64,000 nt of DNA, from assembly GCF_023159225.1 (NCBI RefSeq), contig NC_063176.1, forward strand, positions 32,033,786-32,097,785, written 5' to 3'. Source of the DNA: Perognathus longimembris pacificus (Eukaryota > Chordata > Mammalia > Rodentia > Heteromyidae). Within the stretch, counting starts at the first letter, position 1; each line of letters begins with the position of its first letter. A program made the translations under genes and the position numbers. Positions 41,787 through 53,196 of the stretch are shown one piece after another. The notes under the pieces were generated by a model, which saw nothing but the letters and a program-made list of their open reading frames with translations, made no database searches and was not told where the DNA came from.

Positions 41787-43639
41787 AACTTCATCTTAAG
41801 AAAAGGATAAACTTCTGACTAATATCAAGAGACATTCTATCACGATCTTGTATTCACATGAGGGCATGGCACTGAGCTTCACATTTCAGGGCTGACATGT
41901 GAAGAATTTGCAACTTGTCACTTCTCTTCTTATAACACAATGAGGTTGAACACACTGGGAACTAGAGACTTTTAATACATTCACAAGACCATGGAGATGA
42001 CAGGCAAGGTGCCATCTCAAATTGTAAAGAGGCAGGCATACCTAGAGCCATGGAGCCAAGATCTCCTTACCTGGGAGAGAAGCTGCAGATGCCATATGCT
42101 GGAAAGAATAATTTCACTGTAATTTTGATGAATTGCTGGCAATTGAATTTGTACTAGTGTGAAAACAAGAAATTCATCAAGCCAGCCTTACGATAGGTAT
42201 ACCACATTTCCCCTGGCTTTAAATATAAGCTTACTTACAAGCTACTCCAGGGAAAGAAAGGTCTAATAAATAACCTTCTTTACTAAGGCAAGGAAAGTGG
42301 GTCAGTGAAGAGTAATAATTTTGAAATACCAAGATCTTTCTATCTATCCAAAACCTATCTTCTGAAGAAGAGACTTAGCCAGATAATTACCCATGCAGAT
42401 TGAAAGACTTCTTTCTCTAATCTAGCCCTGTGGCTTTACTACATCAGTTAACTAAGAGAATGAAGAAACCCAACCCATGCTTATCAATGTCAGACCTTCA
42501 AGATAGAAGGATTAGGAATGGTATATCTAACAAAGGAAATAGGAGAATGGAGAAACACTTATGAATGGCTGACATACAAATCTACTAGAAGATTTAGATT
42601 TAATCAGAAGATCCTAGTATGCCCTTTGTCCATTTTCAGGATTCAGTAAGATCCCCTGATATAGCAGAAGCAAACAACAGAAAGAACATAAAGATGCAGA
42701 TTCTCTCTGAGGATCTCTTTAGGCAGTTGAAATTTAGAAGGGCAATGTAAAAAGAACAGGAAAGGAATTTAACTCTTGGGGCACCAACATTCAACACTAC
42801 AGATGTTATACTGAACACCTTGCAAGTTTTACATGTCTTACATTAGGAATTTATTTATATCACTTCCTCTTACCCAAATCAACATAATGACCTTTCAAGA
42901 AAGGATTTTAACACATGAAAAATAGGAAAATAAAGAAAAATAAAAACAAAGAAAAATACAAACATAATAAGACACAAAACAACAATCAAAATCATGACAT
43001 ACATGTTGAAATTATTGGGTAGACAATTTAAATTGTGTTTGATCACAATCACTAGGATTTAATGGCTCTAGCAGAAAGTGTTACAATAATGTAAATTAGG
43101 TACATAATATAAGAGGTGCAATTCTAAGAAATAAGTGAAGAGGATGGTAGAAATAGAAAGCAGTAGAAAAGGAGAGTGCATTTGGGAGACTCAGCAAGAG
43201 CTGAGCATGGCTGAGGAAAGAATACACTACTGTGTAAGTCATTGGGAACTTCCCAAAGTGAAGTTCGAAGTTAAACAACACTAAAGCAATACACAAGGAA
43301 CTGAACTACACTTTCCACAGATATAATTTTCACAGCTGGCATATAAGAAAGAGAAGTAAGTGAGAATAAAATAAAAGAAATATTTGAGTCAATAAAGGAT
43401 GAAACATAAGTATGAATTATAGACAACAAAATACGGATCCAGAGAGCCCATAGAATACTATGAAGGACTACATTTATTAAAAACAAAACAAAACAAAATC
43501 TATTCATATACTAAAATTTCAGGAAACCAAAGACAAAAATATTGACAAAAATAGAGGAGAAGGTTGACAAAACACAAAACCAATGAATAAAAATACTTCC
43601 ACGTTAACTACTGAGAAAGAATATTGAACTGATCTATCA

Positions 43640-43716
43640 TCCCTCCCTCTTCTCCTCCCTCCTTCCCTCCTTCCCTCCTTCTCTCCTTCCTTCTTTCCCT
43701 CCTTCCTTCCTCTTTC

Positions 43717-43805
<89 letters not shown>
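43640..43805 (+). repeat. CCTT/TTTC microsatellite
   Basis: A mixed CCCTCCTT block leads into about 90 bases of pure TTTC units. The Lys/Glu-rich reading frames on the other strand come from the repeat. Confidence 0.97.
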
Positions 43806-44376
43806 TTGCCTTTTTCTCCTGGGGTAATGTACTTCCATCCTCTCGATTCCCTTCCAACCTTGCACCCCCCCTTGCTATTCCTCCTAAATTTTGTGCTCTT
43901 TCAGGTCACTGGATTCTACACATGCACATTCCACACTATTTTCTAGTTTAATATTAATTTACTTCTTCCAATGACCCATTTAGTTTTCCTCCTATTTCTT
44001 TACAGAAGTCTTACTTACCTTCCAGCCTTGATAGACTATCCCCTGTAAATTATAAGACACCTTACCCAATTGTGATATAAGCTTATTTTGTCTTCCTACA
44101 TTTTTACAATATCTTTTAGGTCACTTATCTGGCTTAGCTCAATTTCCATTCATAATCCTAAAGTTCCAAGCACAAAGTAAGAATGAAAATTTTTATTTTG
44201 GGGAAAGTAGAAATAGGTTTCCCATACATAGTTCTAACAAATATTCATCTTATGTAGATACATAGATAGATAAATAGATCTACATTAATAAGAAAGTATT
44301 TTCAGTACATATTTATTAATTCATTAAAATAATTTAACAATACTATATCTTCTACCAGAAAACATTTTACATTTTG

Positions 44377-44563
44377 TTTTGGCCAGTCCTGGGGCTTGGA
44401 CTCAGGGCCTGAGCTTCTTTTTGCTCAAGGCTAGCAGCACTCTGCCACTTGAGCCACAGCGCCACCTCTGGCCTTTTCTATATATGTGGTGCTGAGGAAT
44501 TGAACCCAGGGATTCAGGTATAGGAGGCAAGCACTCTTGCCAGTAGGCCATATTCACAGCCCC
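44377..44563 (-). mobile_element. IDL-Geo SINE with internal deletion
   Basis: Antisense dimer lacking the CACTGTCCCTGG segment of the Geo half. Flanked by ACATTTTACATTTTG (44362-44376 and 44564-44578). Confidence 0.93.
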
Positions 44564-44910
44564 ACATTTTACATTTTGGAGAGAAGACAAATGAGTTCCA
44601 ATTCATTTAGTTAATTTTGGTAGAGAGTTGCACAAACAAATCGGCAATTTTAAAGGACAGGGTATGAAAGAAGTATGAATAAGCCAGGCCAGGAGAGATT
44701 TTAATGCAAAAGTCTCACAAATGTCAAAAACATGTATTAACAATATCAGTAAAATATGTATCTGGGTTGCAAGAATTTATGCTGTTTCCTTGCTGATGTG
44801 TACTTAGTGCCTATAAAAGTGGCCTACCTCAGTAGACATTCAATTATATTTTATTAAGTCAAAGAAAAATATAATGGAAGTGAATGAGTGATGAAAGAAA
44901 AACCCTGTTT

Positions 44911-45120
44911 GTGGCTGGGGATATGGCCTAGTGGCAAGAGTGCTTGCCTCGTATACATGAGGCCCTGGGTTCGATTCTCCAGCACCACATATACACAAAA
45001 TGGCCAGAAGGGGCGCTGTGGCTCAAGTGGCAGAGTGCTAGCCTTGAGCAAGAAGGAGCCAGGGACAGTGCTCAGGCCCTGAGTCCAAGCCCCAGGACTG
45101 GCCAAAAAAAAAAAAAAAAA
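44911..45120 (+). mobile_element. IDL-Geo SINE, full length, young
   Basis: Sense copy close to the apparent family consensus, with a pure 20-base A tail. The flanking repeat is AAGAAAAACCC(T)TGTTT at 44895-44910 and 45121-45137, with a one-base difference. Confidence 0.95.
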
Positions 45121-45659
45121 AAGAAAAACCCTTGTTTAGAGAAAATAGTATGCACATCTGTCCAGACTTGAATTAATATTAACAGTTCTCAAGTTTAACC
45201 TGAAAAATGGAAATATTGGACATCCTTTCTTTAAGAAGGATTTTAGGAATAAAAGGTTGGGGGAGCTGAGCATTCAATTTGGGATATAATAAACCTAGGA
45301 TATATTTAAGAATAAGTAAATCACATTCAAAATGTGTGAAACAGTAAATTATCCTTTCCACAACAATACTATAAGACACACTATAAATAGCCTTCCAAAC
45401 ATTTTCTTTCAGACCGTACTTATTTCCATGTTTTCACATGGTTAAATCAGCGAAGTACTAATTAGCTAGGTTTTATGCAAAGCTATGTTTTCCAAATTAT
45501 TTATAGCATTTGGAAGTTCAATGATTGTTTTATTTTTTATATATCAGAGGGTTCCCAGTTAAAACTGCACTCATCCACGGTGCACTTAAACAGTATTTGC
45601 AAAGTAAAAGTTTTTAGCTTGGAAATAGTTCAGCATTGCTTTTTTTTTGTTGTGTTGTT

Positions 45660-46372
45660 GTTTTACTCTTTTTTTTATTGTCAAAGTGTGATACAGAGGG
45701 ATTACAGATTCATATGAAAGGCAGTGAGTACATTTCTTATTCTACTTGTTACCTCCTCTCTCATTTCCCTCCTCCCCCTCCCCCTTTCCCTCTTCCCGCA
45801 AGAGTTGTGCAGTTGGTTTACACCAAATGGTTTCTAAGTGTTGCTTTTTGAATGGTTTGTCTTTTTGTTTGTTGTTTCTCGATTTTGGTATTCTCTCTCC
45901 CTTTCCCAGTTCTATTACCCCTATCAGACAATATCCAGGGTACCTGATTGTAGTACAGTGGTGGCGAGGGTACAGCCACAGGAAGGGATTACAAGAGAAA
46001 CAAACCTAGACAAACCACTCAGTCACAAACAAACTGACAAGGAAAAAGAGAAAAAAATGTAGTACGAGAGTTCACATGGCATGTTGAGAATAATTACAAC
46101 AGTGTTATAACTCTTGTTTCTGTAACGTGGAGTTCATTTCACTTGGCATCTTCTTATATGGTCATATGGGTGTAGTTATTGGGGTATTTTGTTCTTCTAC
46201 CATGACTAGCCTATTCCTGTACTAGCTATTCCCTACGAGGGACACCACAGGGTTTATGTTTCTTTGGGTCTGAGTCACTTCATTTAATATGTTTTTGTTT
46301 TTTTTTTCCAAGTGCTTCCATTTCCTTAGGAATGGGGCAGTGTCATTCCTTCTGATGGAGGCATTGCTTTTT
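45660..46372 (-). mobile_element. 5'-truncated L1, antisense, 0.7 kb
   Basis: TTATTGTCAAAGTGTGATAC, the C-rich tract, ACACCAAATGGTTTCTAAG and CTATTCCCTACGAGGGACACC match the longer antisense L1 at 39537, ending at GGAGGCATTG. Confidence 0.85.
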
Positions 46373-46438
46373 GTTCCTTATTGAAAAGTAAGAAAATACT
46401 TTTTATCGGAATCGTGGCTTCGCCATTCCTATCTGTGA

Positions 46439-46451
46439 CCAGCAGGTGGTG
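46439..46451 (+). promoter_or_regulatory. Possible CTCF site CCAGCAGGTGGTG
   Basis: Close match to the CTCF core (CCASYAGRKGGCR), with T in place of C at one position near the end. It lies in non-repeat sequence with several local CpGs (46408-46481), unusual for this AT-rich intron. Motif evidence only. Confidence 0.35.
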
Positions 46452-47950
46452 TCAAACCGTGTTGCATGTCCTCTATTGCCGTGGTTAAGTCTGATTTCTG
46501 AGGCTTCTGTTTCTTAACTTCCACTCTGCATTCCAACACGCACTCCCTGGTGAGAGGTTAATGGGAGAGGAGATTTATTTTATTTTGTTTCTCATTTCAA
46601 TGAGGTTTTGCTATCAGCATGATATTCTTTCCTCACATGCATTGAAGGTTTTGTTGTTGTTGTTGTTTTTCATGATGCAGGGAGAGTTTTATATGCTGAA
46701 ACTCACTTGGTCTCAATAAACAGCAGTACTGGAAAGCACAATCCATTATTCTCACTGTAAAAATAAAGAAACAATGGTCAAAAGAAGCTAGGAAATTTCC
46801 CCATGATCATGAGATAAGAACAGAGACATTTGGCCATGGTGGCCACAGTGCCAGTCTCCAGTTACACCTGGGTGTGATCTCATCTTCTTCATTCAGCACT
46901 TGAACTCATGTAACACTCAGGACTCCCTGGCATAGATGCCGTTTTCTCAGATGTAGGAGCTGAAATATCAACTGATTGTGTCATGTTTTTGAAATCTGTT
47001 GTACATTTTCAAGCATCCCAATCTGTGTATTACTATGGTAACACTAAGACAGGAAAGAGAGAAAATGAAAAACAAAATGAATGATGATGAACAAGTGTTA
47101 AAATTTAATAAAAAAATTGAAAATTAGTCAACACACCCAAACATCAATGATCAGAGAAGAGAATAAACTCAAAATAGCATGTGCACACTTGAAAATCACA
47201 AGCAGAATTGTAAATGAGAATGAGAATTGTATAGGAATAAGAATCACACCTAAAGTCTTAGACAAAAGTAATCCCTTCAGTAAAAAAAGAGCTTTAATGT
47301 GATTTGCCCTTAAAGACTATCAAAAATAATACTGCCAGTTCTATTCAGGGAAATTAGGGAAGAAAAATGAAAGACATGAAGATGGAAGACAAGCCGCAAC
47401 ACTCTTTACAGAGAACACAGTATTTTGTGTAGACAATCTTCATCTTATGCCTTAGAAAATATTAGAGATACTACAACTTAGCAAAGTTGTACTTAACAAA
47501 ATAAACTACCCCCAAATCACTTCATGTTCTCTAGACCAGTAATAAGCAATCAGAACATAAATTTAAGAAGCATTTTTCTTCTTTTATTACTATCTTTAAC
47601 TAGATATTAAGAAGAATTACCATTCAAAAACCAGTTTATGAATACAATGCACCTTGATCAATGAACGTTCAGAGTATTTGTTCTATCTCTGTAACTTCTA
47701 TCTTCTATCTTCTAACCATCTGTCTCTCTCTACCTATAATCTATTTATCTTTGATAGATAATTTTCATGTATGAAGGTTAATATGTTTATGACAGCAGGC
47801 TCAGTATTTTACCTGTCAAAATTAATAACCTTTTTTTCAGCAGTGGACAAATGATCATAAAGTCTTATGGAAATATAAATAATTGTTATTAATCAAAACA
47901 ATTTTGAAATTAATAGTTATGATAAACAAGCACAGGAAAGCACATATATA

Positions 47951-48135
47951 TGTATATATGATCATATAAGACAAGAATAAGCAAAAACAACTCCAAGAGA
48001 AGGACACAGGAGGACTCTATTGTTGATGTTACATTTAAAGTTCTAGGTAAATTTCCTTTGGCATACACCACATGGTTACTGTATATGATTTTGGTACACT
48101 GGGTATTGTATATATGCCTACCTGATCTAGGGAAA
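47951..48135 (+). mobile_element. L1-associated repeat, sense arm
   Basis: GACAAGAATAAGCAAAAACA through TACCTGATCTAGGGAAA. It is the reverse complement, at high identity, of 49141-49322. Confidence 0.7.
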
Positions 48136-48406
48136 ACTCCTTGATTCCAAAACTTTACCTAAAGCTACAGCCATTAAAACAGTGCTTATGGATAGATAAT
48201 CTATCAGTGGGATAGAATGCAATCTCCAGAAAGAATCTCATATGAAGTCAGTTAATTCTCAACAAAGATTTTCTGATTCTTTAGTTAGTAAATAAATCTT
48301 TTTTTATTTCCACAAGACAACTGGTACATAGACAACTATCTATCCTCTTTGAAACCTTGGAATGCTATTTTAAAATTAAAATTTAATATTCTAAATTGAA
48401 TGAATT

Positions 48407-48612
48407 GGGCTGGGGATATGGCCTAGTGGCAAGAGAGCTTGCCTCGTATACATGAGGCCCTGGGTTCAATTCCCCAGCACCACGTATACAGAAAATGGCC
48501 AGAAGTGGTGCTGTGGCTCAAGTGGCAGAGTGCTAGCCTTGAGCAAAAGGAAGCCAGGGACAGTGCTCAGGCCCTGAGTCCAAGGCCCAGGACTGGCCAA
48601 AAAAAAAAAAAG
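48407..48612 (+). mobile_element. IDL-Geo SINE, full length, young
   Basis: Sense copy starting GGGCTGGGGATATGG, with a perfect 17-bp duplication TCTAAATTGAATGAATT (48390-48406 and 48613-48629). Near-consensus sequence suggests recent insertion. Confidence 0.95.
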
Positions 48613-48754
48613 TCTAAATTGAATGAATTAAAAATGAACCAGAAACTTAAACGTTAAGAACTAAAACTATAAAAGTGTAGAAAACAAGAGCCTCACTTTC
48701 TAACATCTTGAATTATCTCTCCAGAGTTATAATGCCTATGTGGAATCTCTCTCT

Positions 48755-48778
48755 AAAAAAAAAAAAAAAAAAAAAAAA
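48755..48778 (+). repeat. 24-base A run
   Basis: Homopolymer without a recognisable SINE or L1 body upstream. Confidence 0.9.
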
Positions 48779-48980
48779 GTTCTTTGAATCAAACACATTC
48801 TGCTTTTAGGATGGTGTCAACTTCTTAAAGTTTTGCTAGTATTTTTGGCAATAGTATGTGTGTGTTTTTAAATAAAGATCATCGTCTTAAAAATAGTTAT
48901 ATTTGAGAAAAATAGTTTGTCCAGTATCTCACAGCACCTGCATAAGTGTGAAAGTTTTAAAACTGCATCATCTAATCCTG

Positions 48981-49022
48981 GTAGTACTGACTTAACCTCA
49001 GGGCCTGGGTGCTGTTTCTGAA
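48981..49022 (-). mobile_element. Short Geo-like SINE remnant
   Basis: Contains CTCAGGGCCTGGGTGCTG, a reversed piece of the Geo half, cut off by the adjacent antisense L1. Confidence 0.5.
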
Positions 49023-49400
49023 CTTTTTTTTTTCTTTTTATTAAAGTTTGTTGACAAGTTGTTGTGCAAAAAGGGTACAGTTACATTATAGGGCAGTGAG
49101 TATATATCTTGTGATATCTTATAACCTTGTTTTTCTTTCCTTTCCCTAGATCAGGTAGGCATATATACAATACCCAGTGTACCAAAATCATATACAGTAA
49201 CCACGTGGAGTATGCCAAAGGAAATTCACCTAGAACTTTAAATGTAACGTCAACAAGAGTCCTCCTGTGTCCTTCTCTTGGAGCTGTTTTTGCTTATCCT
49301 TGTCTTATATGATCATATGTACATAGCTGTTGAGCTATTGTGATCCACTGATAGGTCTATTCTAGACCTTTTTATGTTTAGTAGTTGTTTGGTTTTAGAT
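49022..49400 (-). mobile_element. L1 3'-end fragment, antisense
   Basis: TTTTTATTAAAGTTTGTTGAC, AAGGGTACAGTTACATTATAG and GCAGTGAGTATATATCTTG. The part 49141-49322 pairs with the sense arm at 47951-48135. Confidence 0.7.
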
Positions 49401-49520
49401 ACATAATGTAAGGCCGCCAACCCAAACCTGTGGAAATAACATTTGACAAGAAGTTTTTTGTTTCACAGCCCTGGTCTCTACTGTCCCGCCCCCACCCCCA
49501 CAACAGTTATATGTGTTCTC

Positions 49521-49706
49521 TGTGTTCTAGGCTTGTCTGGAGCTTGTTTCTGAGATTTTTTGATCAAGGATAGCACTCTACCAATTGAAAAACATCTCCA
49601 CTATCATCATTTTGTGAATAATTAGAGATAAATGTCTCAACACCTTTCTTGGGCTGACTTTGAACACCCACCCACAGGATTACATACATAGGCCATCAGT
49701 GTACTG
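49521..49706 (-). mobile_element. B1-headed SINE, antisense, old
   Basis: AAGGATAGCACTCTACCAAT (Geo-like) then GGGCTGACTTTGAACACCC and AGGATTACATACATAGGCC (B1-like). Heavily diverged. Confidence 0.6.
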
Positions 49707-49818
49707 CTTTTAAAAAGCATTTGTTTGTTGGTGTTTATTTCCTGTCTTCTGATGAAATGATGCATACTTTCACTTCAGTCATTTTTCTTTTGTACATTAT
49801 ATTTACAAAATGCATGTA

Positions 49819-49862
49819 TCTATCTATCTACCTACCTACCTACCCACCTATCTATCTATATC
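49819..49862 (+). repeat. CTAT/CTAC tetranucleotide repeat
   Basis: ATCTATCTATCTACCTACC followed by further CTAC and CTAT units. Confidence 0.9.
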
Positions 49863-50949
49863 TCTTATTTTCCATTTTTTTATCCTTCTGCAGAATTCTC
49901 AAAAGTAAACATCTCACCAGGCTAAAACCATTCAATGGGCAACATGGAGGAACAATGTCTTTCTGTGATGTGTTTTTAAACAATGCCTCAGGTGCAGGTG
50001 GACTAAATTGGTTTTCTTACTATATCATATTCCAAGATGCATTCACTCAGGATTGAATAGACTTATTAGTGTTTTGAATTAGTAACTATGTTGTTTGATA
50101 TGAAATAAAGTAGCTTTATGATAAAAGAATGCAAAAAATAAACATATCTTCAAATTATAGGTGAACATTTCTTTTATATTTTCTTTTTTTATTTAATGTA
50201 TCCTATAAGCTTGTAAATTGTAAATAAATAATTGTAGCCATTTTGAATGTTAATTTTGCAACTTACCTTCTGAGTTATTGCTTTGGATTTTTTTCTGAAC
50301 AATTATCAATTCCTTGAGTACTGGCAGAAAAGTTATATAATGAAAGAAATTAAGTTATTTTTGAAACCAGAAAAAGTATGAAATATCTTCATCAATGGAG
50401 ATTTACATTTTACAAGGTTTGATTTTGGTGTTCTTTTTTGTTTTCTGCATATTCTGAGTGGATATCTGCAAGAGATTCTTTCCTCCCAATACTGAATAAC
50501 TCAGCATTAATTTTGACTGTACACAGTGGTATTTGAATGGAGCACATCTTAATCACAGTTCCATTGTTATCACTGGTGTGGGTGGTTCATCTACTGCTTA
50601 GCGTCATTCAGATGATTTATAAAAAGTGATGTTAATGAACAATAGGTCAATTCTACTTCATCATTCCTAGTCTCTTTCACCACAACACTATTTAAAAAGA
50701 GAAAAGATGATTCATACAGAACAAAAATGAAAAGTGAAGGCACCTGTAGGTTCAGTTATTCCTTTATGAAATAAAATAACTACTTAAAATAATGAATTTG
50801 TACTGTTTTCCTTTTTTCCATTGCCCCTGTGGAAACAATCTTGAAAATAGCCTTAAGAGAGAACAAAAGAGGGAAGGGAAGAACTGGGCAGAGGCAGGAC
50901 AAGGGCAAGGAGAACTCTAAACTGTCTCTGTTACTGGCCCGCCTAATAA

Positions 50950-51264
<315 letters not shown>

Positions 51265-51359
51265 TGACATTAAGAAAGTTCACACAGGCATGTTTGTACA
51301 TCATGTTTTAAAAAATGTGTTCTTACCCAAAATCTTTTAAGAGTAGTGATTCCTGCTAT

Positions 51360-51570
51360 ACTCACTTCTAAGTATCTCGAGAGCTCTTTGTGTCAAGCAC
51401 TGTGCTAAATTTTACATATGTTTTCTCACATAAGCTTTATAGCATCTTATAACTAGGGTCTCTTCTTAGTTATCACTTTATACCAATAAAAAATCTCAAG
51501 CTTAGTATTGCTATTCACTTACCCAAGCTTAAGACTGTTTAGTAAGTGCACTTAACCCAATGCTTCTATC
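51360..51570. mobile_element. L2/MIR-like ancient repeat
   Basis: GTCAAGCACTGTGCTAAATTT, TGTTTTCTCACATAAGC and TTCACTTACCCAAGC follow the order of the old L2/MIR family sequence. Strongly decayed. Confidence 0.45.
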
Positions 51571-53157
51571 GGGTCATTAACTGCATGAAGCTGAAATGAC
51601 CATGATGCATTATAATATTCTACACTTGTAGAAAGAATACTCTAATAGAATTCCAGGCTCTTATCAATGAGGTGGGAATTTACCACCTATCACTATCTCT
51701 ATTACTTGGTTGTATTATCCTGGAAGTAACATACAGGTGATGAAATTCTTAGGGATTTTCATTTATAATTTCATAATCTAAATGAGAAATGTGATTTACT
51801 TTGAGGGCTTACTTGTTTTAAGACTAGTGGTGCACAGTTTTGTGTCCAAAGTACTATAGCTAGTAGGAAATTTGTGCATTGATGTAACAGTGGTTTGCAA
51901 ATTTATTTTAGAAATTATTGACTTCCTTAGGAAAAGGTTTGGGTTAGGTCATAATGATCTATAATTAAATATAACTACATAGTAGTAGAAATTTATACTT
52001 GTAGAATTACTTTCAATAGTATATTTAGTGCAATGCTTTATTCCTAAATTTGGAATAATATTTGTAGATTGGACTTTTCAAACTGTTCCAACATATTTTT
52101 TATTTCTATCACATATGACATGAACATAAACAATATATTATAGTTTTAAAGTCTTCCTTTTTCTTTAGTTTTGTAAGCTATGGAAGTTTTAATAAAACTG
52201 CTTGTATATTTGGTTTTATAGACTGTATTTTTCTACTAATAGAGACAATGATTAAATGTTAAAAGGAGTTTGATCAATTTACATATTTGACTTACAGGCT
52301 ATTTTAACATTTTCATTATGACTATTGTTAATTTTTATTACATTCCCACATAGTGTATCCCTTTACATTTTTTACTTGCAGTTATTATTTTTTTAGCTCT
52401 ATTGGTTACTCATGGGTCTTCTTATTAGTATTACTTAAAATAAAATATTGGTTACTCCTTTATGATTATGTCACAAAAATAAATTATTTTCTTTTGTATA
52501 GACAGTGATATAAAACACTATTTATTTCAATGTTTTTTTAATCTAATTGTCAATATCATTTTGCCAATCAGGTGATATCTTTGCCACATTTTAACTTTAC
52601 AATGGAAGTACCTATACGTTTTCCTAAGAAACAAACAATAATCCATTCTGCAAGAAAATACTGAATTTTTGCCCACATGTGAAATCACGCATAGTTAAGT
52701 ATGTTGTAATTGCTCATGCATCTACATAAATTTCAGGAAAATAACATTTGTGTGTGTTAGTTTACTTTTGTATTGTTGGTAAAGAAAAACTACGATGTTA
52801 GGTATATAGCTTAAAAATTTAAACTTTCCATAGCTAAAGATACTAGCACTTGACTATACATATAACAAAAACACTGAAAAAATGAATTTTTAATCTTAAA
52901 TCTGAGAGTGTAATAACAATGAGAGGACTCCTTTGTCTTTCTCAAAAGGATTTTCACAAAGCTCATAAAGATGACTATATTTGTGGGTAACCAATCTAAT
53001 TCCATGAGTCAAAGTTTGAACTGTTATTCTTATGGGGTTTGATTTTTAAGTGAAAAACAATCACTTTCTTCAGAGATTTATTGTTCACAGGATATGTTGG
53101 TGTCATATTTAAGACTAATCTGCCCAGAGAAGTCCCATGTGTTTGGCACTAGTGAAC

Positions 53158-53196
53158 ATATATATATGTATATACATATACATATATATATATGTT
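53158..53196 (+). repeat. TA/CA-rich simple repeat
   Basis: ATATATATATGTATATACAT, continuing with CATATATATATATG. Confidence 0.85.

Noticed and set aside
41790..43630. Transition from the L1 end to unfamiliar sequence, checked for an LTR element or L1 5' part
   Set aside because: No family signature recognised; left as unassigned intron.
43519..43865. Lys/Glu/Arg-rich open frames on the minus strand
   Set aside because: The repeat GAAA/GGAA read in frame; a microsatellite, not a charged-protein gene.
48407..48612. tRNA gene candidate based on A and B boxes
   Set aside because: The sequence has a dimer structure, A tail and target duplication, so it is a SINE, and the cloverleaf is not intact.
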